From CAIYTF01 sp963664845 (lineage in GTDB: Bacteria > Bacteroidota > Ignavibacteria > Ignavibacteriales > Ignavibacteriaceae), in assembly GCA_963664845.1 (NCBI GenBank), contig OY761615.1, positions 5,022,001 to 5,086,000 of the forward strand: a stretch of DNA of 64,000 nt. The letters run 5' to 3'. Below, one piece after another: positions 52,635 to 63,000 of this stretch. Each line of letters begins with the position of its first letter. Positions within the stretch are counted from its first letter, which is position 1. Below the pieces are notes generated by a model. The model saw nothing but the letters and a program-made list of their open reading frames with translations, made no database searches and was not told the DNA's origin. The position numbers and the translations under genes were made by a program.

Positions 52635-53685
52635 ACTATTATCCACATTCCATTCAAAAATTACATTTTTAAGAATACTCTAACCATTCTTTTGTGTCTG
52701 CTTAATAATCAGCTAACATATTATAATATAAGCAATTGGTGTTATTCATATATTTCAACTATTGCATGGTTACGGGAGCATGGTGCAAAAGTTGTTACTA
52801 TTCTGTTATTAGTTAATTATAGACTGTTAACGTTAGTGGTTAAAATGGAAGTTCTGGTCTCATCAGGTAAAATATGACCATTTTACTATTCTATATCACT
52901 TTCAAATAAAAATGTTAAAACTATATAAAACAGAATATTAGCGCATTTTAATGTTTGGTTAAACTCAACACATATTGAATATCGTTTTCCAGTGGTACTA
53001 ATCGTGCTCCAGCTGATATAATAACAGGCGTGCTCCTAAATGGGAAATTTTAAGTGGTGTTTGGTCGGCGTCCGAATGATAGGAGTTGATACTGAGAGTA
53101 TGGGAGCATGAGAGGAAAATTTGGCTAAACAGACTGGTCATGCTCCAGGGATATGCTTCAAACAGATGTGATTAGGTAGATTCCCGCCTTCGCGAGAATG
53201 ACATTCGTTCATAGTGTTCGTTAAGCTGATACCTATACACCTTCGCGGGAATGACCCGGCTTAACCGCCTTTGTTAAGTTAAATTTCATGTGGCATGGTG
53301 AGAAAGGAAGGGAAAACCTCTTAAGGTTGGCACCTCAGGGCACTATAAAAAGCGATGACAACCCTTCATTTTGTTGACGACCTTGTCCGGAGGGACAGGG
53401 AAGGCCAAGTTGTTTTATCCATAAACTGACGCGTTGGCCTATTACAGGAACAATATGGTCGGAGATTCCGTATTGAAATGACGATGGGAGGATGATGAGA
53501 AAAACCGCGTGCTCCGGACAGCTTTCCGGGCAAAGCGATGACTGCATAAAGAGGCAAAAATGCAGTTAATTTTGACTGAAATCATCGCCAAAAATTATTG
53601 GTTAAGTTGGTTCATATCGGTATATTTCATGCTTTGATAATTTCAGCAACAAAGAGCGGCAACCCAAACGAAACAGAATTTTCAA
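52635..53685. other. Kilobase spacer with a family C repeat
   Basis: It is AT-rich to about 53150, with recurring GTGCTCC/GGAGCA words that echo the preceding terminator (53008, 53032, 53104, 53150). The family C repeat follows. No coding frame is supported. Confidence 0.5.
53175..53254. repeat. Dispersed repeat family C, copy 2
   Basis: It matches 43591-43667 (GGTAGATTCCC, GAATGACATTCGT, GTTCGTTAAG) and ends with TTCGCGGGAATGAC, an inverted and direct echo of its own start. Confidence 0.5.
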
Positions 53686-54909
53686 ATGACCGAATTACCT
53701 AATGGGGTAAAGGTCTTAAGCGAACATATTCCTCACATCGAGTCATTTTCACTCGGTTTTTGGTTAAATATCGGTACCCGTGACGAAGCCAGGAAACTGA
53801 ATGGGATATGCCATTTTATTGAGCATATGCTCTTTAAAGGAACCCATAAACGCTCAGCCAGGAAAATATCCGACGATATTGAATCCTATGGCGGCTACCT
53901 AAATGCATTTACGTCCAAGGAAAACACGTGTTATTATGGCCGGGGCCTGACAAAATATGTAGATAAAACATTTGATGTTCTTGCCGATATGGTGCAAAAC
54001 CCTCTTTTCCGTGCCTCCGATATCAAAAAAGAATCAGGAGTGATCCTTGATGAATTGCGTGATATTGAGGATAACCCGGAAGAATTGATATTTGATAAAT
54101 TTGAAGAGATCATATTCAACCGGAACCCGTTAGCGCTCCCAGTGATAGGAAATGAGAAGTCTATCGGATCATTTGATCATGCGACACTGCATGCTTTCCA
54201 TAAACAGCATTATAATTTGAATAATTTACTGATCTCAGCTTCCGGAAGGGTGGACCATGACCGGCTTGTTGGGCTTGCCGAAAAACACATTCTCCTGAAC
54301 TCGAAAACAAAACCGAAAAAACGTGTCGCAGTTGAGCTTGGGGAACCACAAAAAGTTTCTATGGAACGGGATATTGCCCAGGTTCACTGTATTATCGGGA
54401 GAATGTCCTATGGTTACAAGGACCCCCAGCGCTTGATCCTGAACCTGCTTTCCACTATTTTGGGAGAAGGGAGCTCTTCACGACTTTTCCAGGCAGTGAG
54501 AGAACGCCAGGGGATAACTTACCAAATAAATACGTTTGTGAACTCCTATTATGATGCTTCGGCATTTGGTGTCTATCTGTCAACAAACGAGAAAAACGCA
54601 CCCAAAGCAATCTCGATCATTGAAAAAGAGTTTAAAAAACTGCGCACCGAACGGGTCAAGGAACGTGAATTAAGCCGCGTGAAGGAATATCTGAAAGGTT
54701 CAATCATCCTTGGGATGGAAAACACTTCGAACCGGATGATCAGGATGGCAAGTAATATGATCTACCACAAACGTTTTATACCGGTTGATGAGGTTATTGG
54801 GCGGATAGATAAGATAACCGCTGACCAGATTTTGGAAATGGCGGATGAAGTGCTTGATGAGGCAACACTGACGCAACTGGTACTGAATTCGAAGAAGAGT
54901 TCTGTCTGA
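53686..54909 (+). CDS. M16-family zinc peptidase (processing-peptidase-like)
   Basis: A 407-residue metallopeptidase with the inverted zinc motif H43-F-I-E46-H47 (CHFIEHMLFKGTHKR) and the downstream Glu in the ILDELRDIEDNPEE segment. The C-terminal half has the family's GEGSSSRLFQAVRERQGITY signature. It probably degrades peptides or processes proteins. It stands alone ahead of nuoG. Confidence 0.93.
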   Translation: MTELPNGVKVLSEHIPHIESFSLGFWLNIGTRDEARKLNGICHFIEHMLFKGTHKRSARKISDDIESYGGYLNAFTSKENTCYYGRGLTKYVDKTFDVLADMVQNPLFRASDIKKESGVILDELRDIEDNPEELIFDKFEEIIFNRNPLALPVIGNEKSIGSFDHATLHAFHKQHYNLNNLLISASGRVDHDRLVGLAEKHILLNSKTKPKKRVAVELGEPQKVSMERDIAQVHCIIGRMSYGYKDPQRLILNLLSTILGEGSSSRLFQAVRERQGITYQINTFVNSYYDASAFGVYLSTNEKNAPKAISIIEKEFKKLRTERVKERELSRVKEYLKGSIILGMENTSNRMIRMASNMIYHKRFIPVDEVIGRIDKITADQILEMADEVLDEATLTQLVLNSKKSSV

Positions 54910-55040
54910 ACCTGATCAAACGGACCTCATGGGGCAACTGATTGAGATGCTTTCATGGAAAGCAGTTGTTATAATAGTTCCGGAATAAAATCTGTAAGGG
55001 AACTATTCAGAGGAAATATCGCTTTTAATTAAGAGAAGTG

Positions 55041-55056
55041 AATTGCAGATAACGAA
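55041..55056 (+). promoter_or_regulatory. Upstream motif AATTGCAGATAACGAA
   Basis: A looser form of the motif at 8271, 53 bases before nuoG. Confidence 0.25.
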
Positions 55057-55109
55057 TAAAGTAATTTGATAAAATAAATTAGAGATACTGGAAAAAGGTA
55101 CAGAGAGAT

Positions 55110-56789
55110 ATGCCAAAATTTATTTTAAACGGACAGGAAATTGAATTTACACCTGGACAGACCATAATTCAGGCTGCCGCCGATGCCGGAATTGAAATTC
55201 CGCATTTTTGCTGGCACCCTTCATTATCGGTCTCCGGCAACTGTCGGGTTTGCCTTGTTGAAGTTGAGAAGATGCCAAAACTGGTAATAGCGTGTTCCAC
55301 GCTTGCAGCAGAAGGAATGGTAGTCAGTTCCGAATCTGAAAAGACGCTTGCTGCGCGCAAGGGAGTTATGGAGTTTATTTTAATCAACCATCCGTTGGAT
55401 TGCCCCATATGCGATGAAGCAGGGGAATGCAAACTGCAGGATTATACCTATCAGCATAGTGCAGGCGAAAGCCGTTTTACCGAGGAGAAAGCGCATAAAG
55501 AGAAACGGGTTGAACTTGGCCCGCATGTAATGTTTGATGGTGACCGTTGTATTTCGTGTTCGCGTTGCATACGATTCTGTGATGAGATTGCAGGCGAGAA
55601 TCAGCTCACTTTTGTTAAACGCGGTGACCGTGTAACCATAGTTACCTTTCCGGGAAAAGAGCTTGATAATCCTTACTCGTTGAACGTGACAGATATTTGT
55701 CCGGTGGGTGCCCTCACCAACCGTGATTTTCGTTTTAATGCACGGGTTTGGGAGATGTCTTCCACAAAGTCAGTGTGCCCGGGATGCGCACGTGGTTGTA
55801 ATATGGATGTCTGGGTACGCAGCAACGAAATACTGCGCCTGACGCCAAGACAGAACGATCAGGTGAACAGCTTTTGGATGTGTGATCACGGAAGATTGGA
55901 CACGTTCCGGAATGTTCATGCTGAAACGAGAGTGAATGGTCCGCACGTTCGCAGAGACGGCGAGTTGATTAAAGTTACCTGGGATGAAGCCTATTCGGCA
56001 GCCGCCTCCGAGTTGAAAGGATTTTCAAAAGACGAGATAGCATTTATTGGTTCTCCGGTTGCCACGTGCGAGGATAATTTCCTGCTTACCAAATTTGTCA
56101 AAACAGTATTTGGAAAAAAACATCTGGCGTTTGCTGACCATACGGTTCCCGGTTCCGGGGATTCGATCCTGATCCGTGAAGATAAGTCACCCAATGCCAA
56201 AGGAGCTGAGCTTGCGGGGATCCAGCCGGCAAAAGACGGACAGAATTTTGAAGGCATTTTACATAATATTAAATTGGGCAAAATTAAGGCTTTGTATATC
56301 CTTGAAGATGAGTTTTTAGCTGCCTATCCGGGTATTACCGAATATTTGGCAAAACTGGAAGTGCTCATTGTTCATGCGGTGAATACATCTGAACTTACGA
56401 AATTTGCCAACGTGGTGTTCCCGGCCGCATCCTATGCAGAAAAGAACGGCGTTTGGGTTAATTTTGAAGGAATGGCTCAGAGAATACGTCCCGCTGTTAC
56501 AACGCAGGAGCACGACCGGAGCCTGGACGGACTGTCGCTCAGCAGGTTGGATAAGTTTGGCACCCCGTATGACCGCTGGGGTAATGTGAGTAAAGTTGAT
56601 GCCCGTCCGAGCTGGAAAATAGTAAGCGGATTGCTTGCGGTTTTTGGGCACAAACAAAAGTATGCAATGGCAGAAGATGTATTTCGTGAGATGAGCGAAA
56701 CCATTCCTGAATTTCACGGTATTGATTATGATACGATTGGGGAATCAGGAAAACGGCTAGAACCAATTAAACAACGTGTTACCCTATAA
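55110..56789 (+). CDS. nuoG: NADH-quinone oxidoreductase subunit G
   Basis: The 559-residue iron-sulfur subunit of complex I. A [2Fe-2S] domain (CWHPSLSVSGNCRVCLVEV) is followed by the His/Cys cluster (HPLDCPICDEAGECKLQ), then CISCSRCIRFCDE with a later CPVGAL. A molybdopterin-like domain begins CPGCARGCNMDVWV. The length is shorter than in E. coli, as in many Bacteroidota. It is followed by nuoH and nuoI, but no nuoE or nuoF precedes it. Confidence 0.93.
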   Translation: MPKFILNGQEIEFTPGQTIIQAAADAGIEIPHFCWHPSLSVSGNCRVCLVEVEKMPKLVIACSTLAAEGMVVSSESEKTLAARKGVMEFILINHPLDCPICDEAGECKLQDYTYQHSAGESRFTEEKAHKEKRVELGPHVMFDGDRCISCSRCIRFCDEIAGENQLTFVKRGDRVTIVTFPGKELDNPYSLNVTDICPVGALTNRDFRFNARVWEMSSTKSVCPGCARGCNMDVWVRSNEILRLTPRQNDQVNSFWMCDHGRLDTFRNVHAETRVNGPHVRRDGELIKVTWDEAYSAAASELKGFSKDEIAFIGSPVATCEDNFLLTKFVKTVFGKKHLAFADHTVPGSGDSILIREDKSPNAKGAELAGIQPAKDGQNFEGILHNIKLGKIKALYILEDEFLAAYPGITEYLAKLEVLIVHAVNTSELTKFANVVFPAASYAEKNGVWVNFEGMAQRIRPAVTTQEHDRSLDGLSLSRLDKFGTPYDRWGNVSKVDARPSWKIVSGLLAVFGHKQKYAMAEDVFREMSETIPEFHGIDYDTIGESGKRLEPIKQRVTL

Positions 56790-56821
56790 ATTGTCAATAA
56801 AGTTATTGTTGGATTACCTTC

Positions 56822-57853
56822 ATGAGTGATTTCATTTTTTATCTGATTGTTGCAGCCGTAAAAATTATTGTTATCGCCAATATCATTCTTCTCACAGTAT
56901 CGTACCTGGTATATTTTGAGAGAAAGATCAGTGCGTGGGCACAAACCAGAACGGGCCCGAACAGGGTAGGCTGGGTTGGCTTATTGCAGCCATTTGCCGA
57001 TGTTTTTAAACTGCTGCTTAAAGAAGACATTGTGCCCAAAGCCGCGAACAAAACAATTCACACCCTGGCTCCTTTCATTGCCTTGTTTGTTGCGTTTACT
57101 ACCTATGCGGTGATCCCCATGGGGCCTTCCATCTGGCTCTGGGGCAGAGAGATCAAATTGGTTATGGCTGATGTAAACATAGGTGTTCTGTATGTTTTGG
57201 CACTCACTTCGCTCGGGGTTTATGCGATAACCTTTGCAGGATGGTCCTCCGGGAGCAAATATTCGCTGCTCGGTGGCATACGTTCATCCGCTCAGATGGT
57301 TTCCTATGAGATATCAATGGGCTTTTCCATTGCCGGTGTGCTGTTGCTTTCCTCATCGCTGCGGCCAATCACGATAGTGGAAGCACAGCATGGGTGGATG
57401 TGGAATGCCATTATACAGCCAATCGGTTTTATCACGTTTTTGGTTTCTGTTTTTGCAGAGACGAACCGGTTGCCCTTTGATCTGCCAGAAGCTGAACCTG
57501 AGCTTGTAGGCGGTTATCACACGGAATACAGCAGTATGAAATTTGCTGCTTTCTTTTTGGCTGAATATGCCAACATGATCATAGGCAGTGCAATGATAGT
57601 TACACTCTATCTGGGTGGCTGGCAGGTACCGCTTTTAGGGCGGCTGGCTTTGGCACCGGGTTGGGTAATTGCAATTCAGATCGCAGCATTTTTTGTGAAG
57701 ATGGGCGCCATGCTTTTCTTCTTCATTTGGGTAAGGTGGAGCATTCCGCGTTTCCGTTATGATCAGTTGATGAGTCTTGGATGGAAAGTGATGTTCCCGC
57801 TCTCGCTGATAAATTTGATTTGGGCAGCAGTATTAGCAATGATTTTGAAATAG
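56822..57853 (+). CDS. nuoH: NADH-quinone oxidoreductase subunit H
   Basis: A 343-residue membrane subunit with about eight helices lining the quinone-binding chamber. Typical segments are YFERKISAWAQTRTGPNRVGW, FAETNRLPFDLPEAEPELVG and the final WAAVLAMIL. It lies 32 bases after nuoG and 11 bases before nuoI. Confidence 0.95.
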   Translation: MSDFIFYLIVAAVKIIVIANIILLTVSYLVYFERKISAWAQTRTGPNRVGWVGLLQPFADVFKLLLKEDIVPKAANKTIHTLAPFIALFVAFTTYAVIPMGPSIWLWGREIKLVMADVNIGVLYVLALTSLGVYAITFAGWSSGSKYSLLGGIRSSAQMVSYEISMGFSIAGVLLLSSSLRPITIVEAQHGWMWNAIIQPIGFITFLVSVFAETNRLPFDLPEAEPELVGGYHTEYSSMKFAAFFLAEYANMIIGSAMIVTLYLGGWQVPLLGRLALAPGWVIAIQIAAFFVKMGAMLFFFIWVRWSIPRFRYDQLMSLGWKVMFPLSLINLIWAAVLAMILK

Positions 57854-57864
57854 GTTTGAAACAT

Positions 57865-58374
57865 ATGAGCGAAATGATAACTAAAAAGAACCGCCTGAAA
57901 GATCTGACCTTCTGGCAGAAAATTTATGTTCCTGAAATTGTGAAGGGGTTAAACCTGACGTTGAGAAATATGTTCAGGCCAACGTACTCAATGGAGTATC
58001 CTGAAGTAAAGTTCAAGCCGATCGGTTCCTATCGCGGACGTCCGGTGCTTGCGATGGAAGAAAACGGGCAGGAACGCTGCGTAGCCTGTGGCTTATGTGC
58101 CAGAGTGTGCCCGCCGTTGGCAATTGAAGTACAGGCAGGAGAGACTGAACAGGAGAAAGAACGATATCCGGAACGTTTTGAGATAAATATGCTGCGGTGT
58201 ATTTTTTGCGGCTTTTGCGAGGAGGTTTGCCCCGAGGAAGCAATTGTGATGAGCAAGGATTACGAGTTGGTATTCAGCAACAGGGAAGATGCCATTTATG
58301 GAAAAGACAAGCTGCTGACTCCGGTTGCACAGTTGCAGGACAGGATACAATTCTTAAGGCAGTATAAAGGATAA
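57865..58374 (+). CDS. nuoI: NADH-quinone oxidoreductase subunit I
   Basis: A 169-residue ferredoxin-like subunit with two [4Fe-4S] motifs, CVACGLCARVCPPLAI and CIFCGFCEEVCPEEAI. I chose the ATG at 57865, which gives a normal length; earlier frame extension would overlap nuoH. The cluster ends here, so the remaining complex I genes must be elsewhere. Confidence 0.94.
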   Translation: MSEMITKKNRLKDLTFWQKIYVPEIVKGLNLTLRNMFRPTYSMEYPEVKFKPIGSYRGRPVLAMEENGQERCVACGLCARVCPPLAIEVQAGETEQEKERYPERFEINMLRCIFCGFCEEVCPEEAIVMSKDYELVFSNREDAIYGKDKLLTPVAQLQDRIQFLRQYKG

Positions 58375-58390
58375 AGACCTTAATTAAACA

Positions 58391-58515
58391 TGCTGTCTCA
58401 AAAGTGGTTGTACTTGAATTGCAGCAATTTTGATCCTGCGTTTTCAGGCTAAATGATTGAGCTTGCTTTGCCGCAAGCTCTTCGCAATGACAGACTTGGG
58501 TCCTTTTAAGACAGT
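58391..58515. repeat. MITE-like element, family B, second copy
   Basis: GCTGTCTCAAAAG (58392-58404) and CTTTTAAGACAG (58503-58514) form terminal inverted repeats matching those at 1767-1861. The interior (GAGCTTGCTTTGCCGCAAGCTC and GCAATGACAG words) differs from that copy. No ORF is present. Confidence 0.55.
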
Positions 58516-58595
58516 CAAGTTTTGCAATTCAGCGCAGGCTAACAGTTTAATAAATAGAGCGCAAATACTTTTTTTTTGAATTTTTTTCTTCCCAT

Positions 58596-59783
58596 TTAGA
58601 ACAGTTCCAGGGGATTGAACTTTACTATTTCCCGCCAACTTAAACCAGAATTCTCAATAAGTAATATTTTATCAGGTGAAAATGCTTTTCTAAAAATCTC
58701 AATCCCGTTATTCACAGTTCGTTTACCGCTTTTTACTTCAATAGCTATTATCTTGCCTTGATACTCCAGTACAAAATCAACCTCATGGTCACCCTGTCGC
58801 CAATAATACACTTTCAGGTTTGTTTTATAAGCGCAATTCAGAAAATGAGCACCGACTGCTGACTCAATCACACGTCCCCAGCCGGTGCTGTCTGAAAGTG
58901 CTTTTTTAAAAGTCAGTGAACTCATTGCTGAAAAAAGGGCGGTATTGTTCACCAGAAATTTTGGACTTGAGCTTCTACGGTTTATTGTTTTTTGCGCATA
59001 CTTTTCAATACCTGTTAAGAGGCCTGCTTCACCCAGCAAATGCAGATAATGTGCAAGAGTGGTAGTATTACCGGCATCCTGGAGTTGCCCAAGAATTTTT
59101 GTGTATGACAATATTTGCCCTGACCAGGCACAACCCATTTCGAACAGATTTTTAAGGAGCGCGGGTTTATCAATTCTTGTCATCTGGAAAATGTCTTTTG
59201 AAATTGATGGCTCGATAATAGAATTGGTGACATAGTTTTTCCAGCGCTCTTCATCCGGAAGGAGATGAACTGCACCAGGATAGGCGCCAAACCAGGCATA
59301 TTCATCAGCAGACACCCCAAATGCCTCGTTAACTTCCCTGAAAGACCAGTGTGACATTTTAATCAGTTCAAATCTTCCAGTTAATGATTCAGTCAATCCT
59401 TTGGTAAGCAGCAGGCGGGAAGAGCCAAGCACCAGAAGTTGAATGGGGTAATTATTGAGTGTGTCCTGGTCCCACTCTTTTTTAATGATTTCGCTCCAGT
59501 TATGGATTTTCTGAATCTCATCGAAAATGAGCAGGAATGAAGGTAAATTATCTTTTTTTAAACGGATGCGTGCGATTTCCCATTGTTTTTCAATCCAGGT
59601 GGAACTGTTTCCAACAATACCATCGGCGTTTGCAAACAAGTATGGGCTTTGATACTGTTCAAGATATTGCCTAACAACGGTTGTTTTTCCAACCTGACGT
59701 GGCCCGACAATGACTTGGATAAGTTTGCGCTTTTCTTCCATCCTTTTTTTAAGGACAGCGAACTCCGACCTTACATAACTCAT
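58596..59783 (-). CDS. AAA ATPase with DUF4143 domain
   Basis: A 395-residue ATP-binding protein: Walker A RQVGKTTVVRQYLEQ near residue 29, Walker B FLLIFDEIQKI near 85, a sensor-like VLGSSRLLL, and a C-terminal DUF4143 part with a PD-(D/E)xK-like segment (EVDFVLEYQGKIIAIEVKSG). Proteins of this group are common, often mobile, and their role is unsettled. Its promoter region holds two perfect palindromes. The gene is likely self-contained. Confidence 0.87.
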   Translation of the reverse strand: MSYVRSEFAVLKKRMEEKRKLIQVIVGPRQVGKTTVVRQYLEQYQSPYLFANADGIVGNSSTWIEKQWEIARIRLKKDNLPSFLLIFDEIQKIHNWSEIIKKEWDQDTLNNYPIQLLVLGSSRLLLTKGLTESLTGRFELIKMSHWSFREVNEAFGVSADEYAWFGAYPGAVHLLPDEERWKNYVTNSIIEPSISKDIFQMTRIDKPALLKNLFEMGCAWSGQILSYTKILGQLQDAGNTTTLAHYLHLLGEAGLLTGIEKYAQKTINRRSSSPKFLVNNTALFSAMSSLTFKKALSDSTGWGRVIESAVGAHFLNCAYKTNLKVYYWRQGDHEVDFVLEYQGKIIAIEVKSGKRTVNNGIEIFRKAFSPDKILLIENSGLSWREIVKFNPLELF

Positions 59784-60089
59784 TCTATTCTCAAATTACT
59801 CAATATATTGAGTAAAATTACTCAATATATTGAGTAAAACAAAATTCTTTCTTCAACGCCAATATTCCGGTCAGTACCGGCTTGATTTTGTGGTAAAAAT
59901 TACGAGTGCTTTTGCGCACATCCATAACCCCACAAGACCAATATTTTGATTGAGAAAATCATAATTTTGATCTATTTTACCAGATATTTAAATACCCTCT
60001 CACTGCACTTCATTCCGGACGGGAGCGCCCCAATGCCAATGCATCTGCATAACCTGTTCTCAACTTGAGTTAATCAAAAGGAATGAGCC
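59784..60089. other. Divergent intergenic region with palindromes
   Basis: It contains the two 20-bp palindromes (59796-59837). The remainder, up to the secreted-protein gene, is AT-rich with GGAATGAG close to the ATG at 60090. Confidence 0.5.
59796..59837. promoter_or_regulatory. Two perfect 20-bp palindromes, possible operator
   Basis: TTACTCAATATATTGAGTAA occurs at 59796-59815 and again at 59818-59837, a spacing of two helical turns (22 bases). Both lie 13-54 bases before the ATPase start, where a promoter would be. This is the typical form of a twin dimer-binding operator. Confidence 0.6.
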
Positions 60090-63000
60090 ATGAAACATTT
60101 CCTAATACTGTTGATCTGCTTTAGTTTTGCTATGCCGGTCTTTTCGCAGGTACCCACCAACGGATTGGTTGCGTATTATCCATTTGACGGAAGTACAAAT
60201 GATGAAAGCGGACATTATTTGAACGGCATTAATGCAGGCGTTACGTTTTCCGATGATCATGCGGGGATGGCAAATAAAGCCGGTAACTTTAATGGAGTAA
60301 ACAGCTTCATTGAGGTGCCGCATAGTGCACTGTTCGATACGATAGAAAGTCATAATGCAATGACTATTGCTGCGTGGGTGAACATCAGAGACTGGTATCA
60401 GGGGTGGAATATTTTTAATGTTATAAATAAATATGAAAGTGATGGGGACGGAGGATGGGAGCTGTGCTTTGCGGGACAGCCGGAAAATGCAATATCATTT
60501 GTCGTGTCAAATGGCTATTCGGCAAGCCTTCCCTTGAGTCTTACGTTTGGTACCTGGTATCATGTTGCATTAACCTATGATCATTCGTCGGGATTTGTCA
60601 AATTCTATATAAACGGCAATCTGCTTGCAATGCAACAGTCTCCCTCACCATTGCAGCATACGCATGGTCCGTTGTACATTGGATTTAGCAAGGCCGGGCC
60701 TGATGAATACAGCGATGGGTCTATTGATGAATTATATGTTTACAATAGAGCATTGACTGAGGGAGAAATTCAAGCCGTCTTTAGTTCTGATGGCTGGACC
60801 GGCAACAAAGTACTTCAAACGCCATTGTTATATTCTCCTGTGAGCGGTGCAACGAACCTATGGTTGAATCCTAAATTACTATGGGGAAGAACACCAGACA
60901 CCGCAAGTTTCACTATACAGGTTTCAACCGACAGTTTATTTTCCACTACGGTGTTTGACAAGAGGGGGGTGGCAGATACTACTTGTGCGGTGGCCAGTCT
61001 TAATGGAAATACCACATATTTCTGGCGCGTTAGAACCGAGAATATTTTTGGAAAATCAGAGTGGTCAATAACCGGGAAGTTTACCACAATTGTACAAGAT
61101 TCCCTGCCAACCACAGGATTGGTTGCCTACTATCCGTTTAATGGAAATGCGAATGACGAAAGCAATAATGGAAATAACGGAACAGTAACTGGCGCAACGT
61201 TGGCAGAGGACCGGTTTGGAAACGCAGGTTTTGCATACAGTTTTAATGGTATTGACAACAGTATCATTGTTCCAAGCAGCACTTCCTTAAATATTCAAAG
61301 GGATATTACGTTGTCAGCATGGTTTAAGACTGATGAACCCATAATTATTGCTGATGCTCATACGGGCGGACTGGTTGCAAAACATGAAACACATTTAACG
61401 CGGCAATATGACTTGTTTTTAAATGATATAACTTCAGACTCACTTTCATTCGATGTTATTGATAACCGCGATGATAATACCGATACATACCTCTTCAACA
61501 CTGCAATACCGTGCGGCTTATACTATGACAATCAATGGCATTCTGTTATTGGGACCTATGATTATTCGAGCGGATATACATTTTTGTACATCGATGGTTT
61601 ATTGGCTAAGACCAAGTATATAGGGCAGATCAATTTACAGCAATCAAATACCCCATTAACTATTGGTTGCCATGGATTGCCTCCCTCAGGTTACCGAAGT
61701 TTTTATCATGGACAAATTGATGACATTCGCATTTATAACCGTTCGTTGATGTCAAACGAAGTCCAGGCACTCTTCCACGAAGGCGGCTATGAACCCCCGG
61801 TAGCAATTATTTCTCCAGTCGGTGGAGAAAATTGGCGAAGTGGTGAGGTGGATACGATAGAATGGAAAACCGCTGCAGTGACTGGTTTGAAACTTGAATA
61901 TACAACAAATGATGGAAGTGACTGGATGACGATAACTGAAGCTATTCCTTCAAATATGGGCAAATATCTCTGGACAGTACCCAATACACCGTCAACACAG
62001 TGCAAAGTAAAAATCAGTAAAGTTATTGATCCAACAATATATGCTGTTAGCGCGGCTTCATTTACTATCCGTGGGGCAACAACTGCACTTATTGATCTTC
62101 CACTGGTTATAAAGGACAATACCGGCGGAATGCAGGTGCTGAGATTTGGAGTAGATCCCTCTGCAACAGACGGTCTTGACAAGCAATTTGGAGAAATTGA
62201 GGAACTACCGGTGAGCACAACAGACCTATTTGATGCCCGTTTTATTGACGCAGCGGGGACCAATCAACTGGGGCTGGGTTCCCGGACAGATATTCGAAAG
62301 GGCAACGCTGCCGACTTGGGATCAAAAACCTTCAAGTTCACCTTCCAGGCAACGAAGGGTGCAAGTGCTGTGACCATAAGCTGGAACCTTCCGACTGGTT
62401 TAACCGGATATCTGATTGATTATCCGGCTGGAGGCATTGTGAACAGGGAAATCACCGGAACTGATTCGCTGGTAATGACAAATTTATCTGTTACCACTAT
62501 GCTTATTGGGGTGAGTGGTACCCAAGCAGTTCAGAATCTGACCCTGGAAAATGGCTGGAATCTGGTTTCTGTCCCGGTTGCTATGGAGGATATGAGTGCA
62601 AGCGCGTTATTCCCCAATGCAAGCAGTCCGTTATACTGTTGGAACGACGAGTACGCTGCAGTTTCAGCATTAGGTATTGGGGGCGGATATTGGGTTAAGT
62701 ATCCGGACACGGCAACGGTAACGTTCACCGGAAGCAGTGTTGGGCTTGCGAACATTCCGGTGAAAGCAGGTTGGAATATGATAGGGGTTCATGAAAGCAG
62801 TATTTCTGCCGGACTGATCAGTACAGCGCCAGCCGGAATTATTACTACAAAGTTTTTTGGATACCGTGATGGCTACTATTGGGCAGAGGTTCTTCAACCC
62901 GGGCTTGGTTATTGGGTGAAGGCAAAAGAAAACGGTTTTCTTCAACTGCCGAATGGATTGATAAAAGCTGGAAATACGGCTCTTGCTGAACCGCCAAAAG

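Noticed and set aside
52692..52877. Plus-strand frame of 61 codons
   Set aside because: Located in very AT-rich spacer with biased composition and no start signal.
53335..53557. Minus-strand frames of 63-70 codons near the family C repeat
   Set aside because: They overlap each other in different frames within GC-rich repeat sequence and have no coding features.
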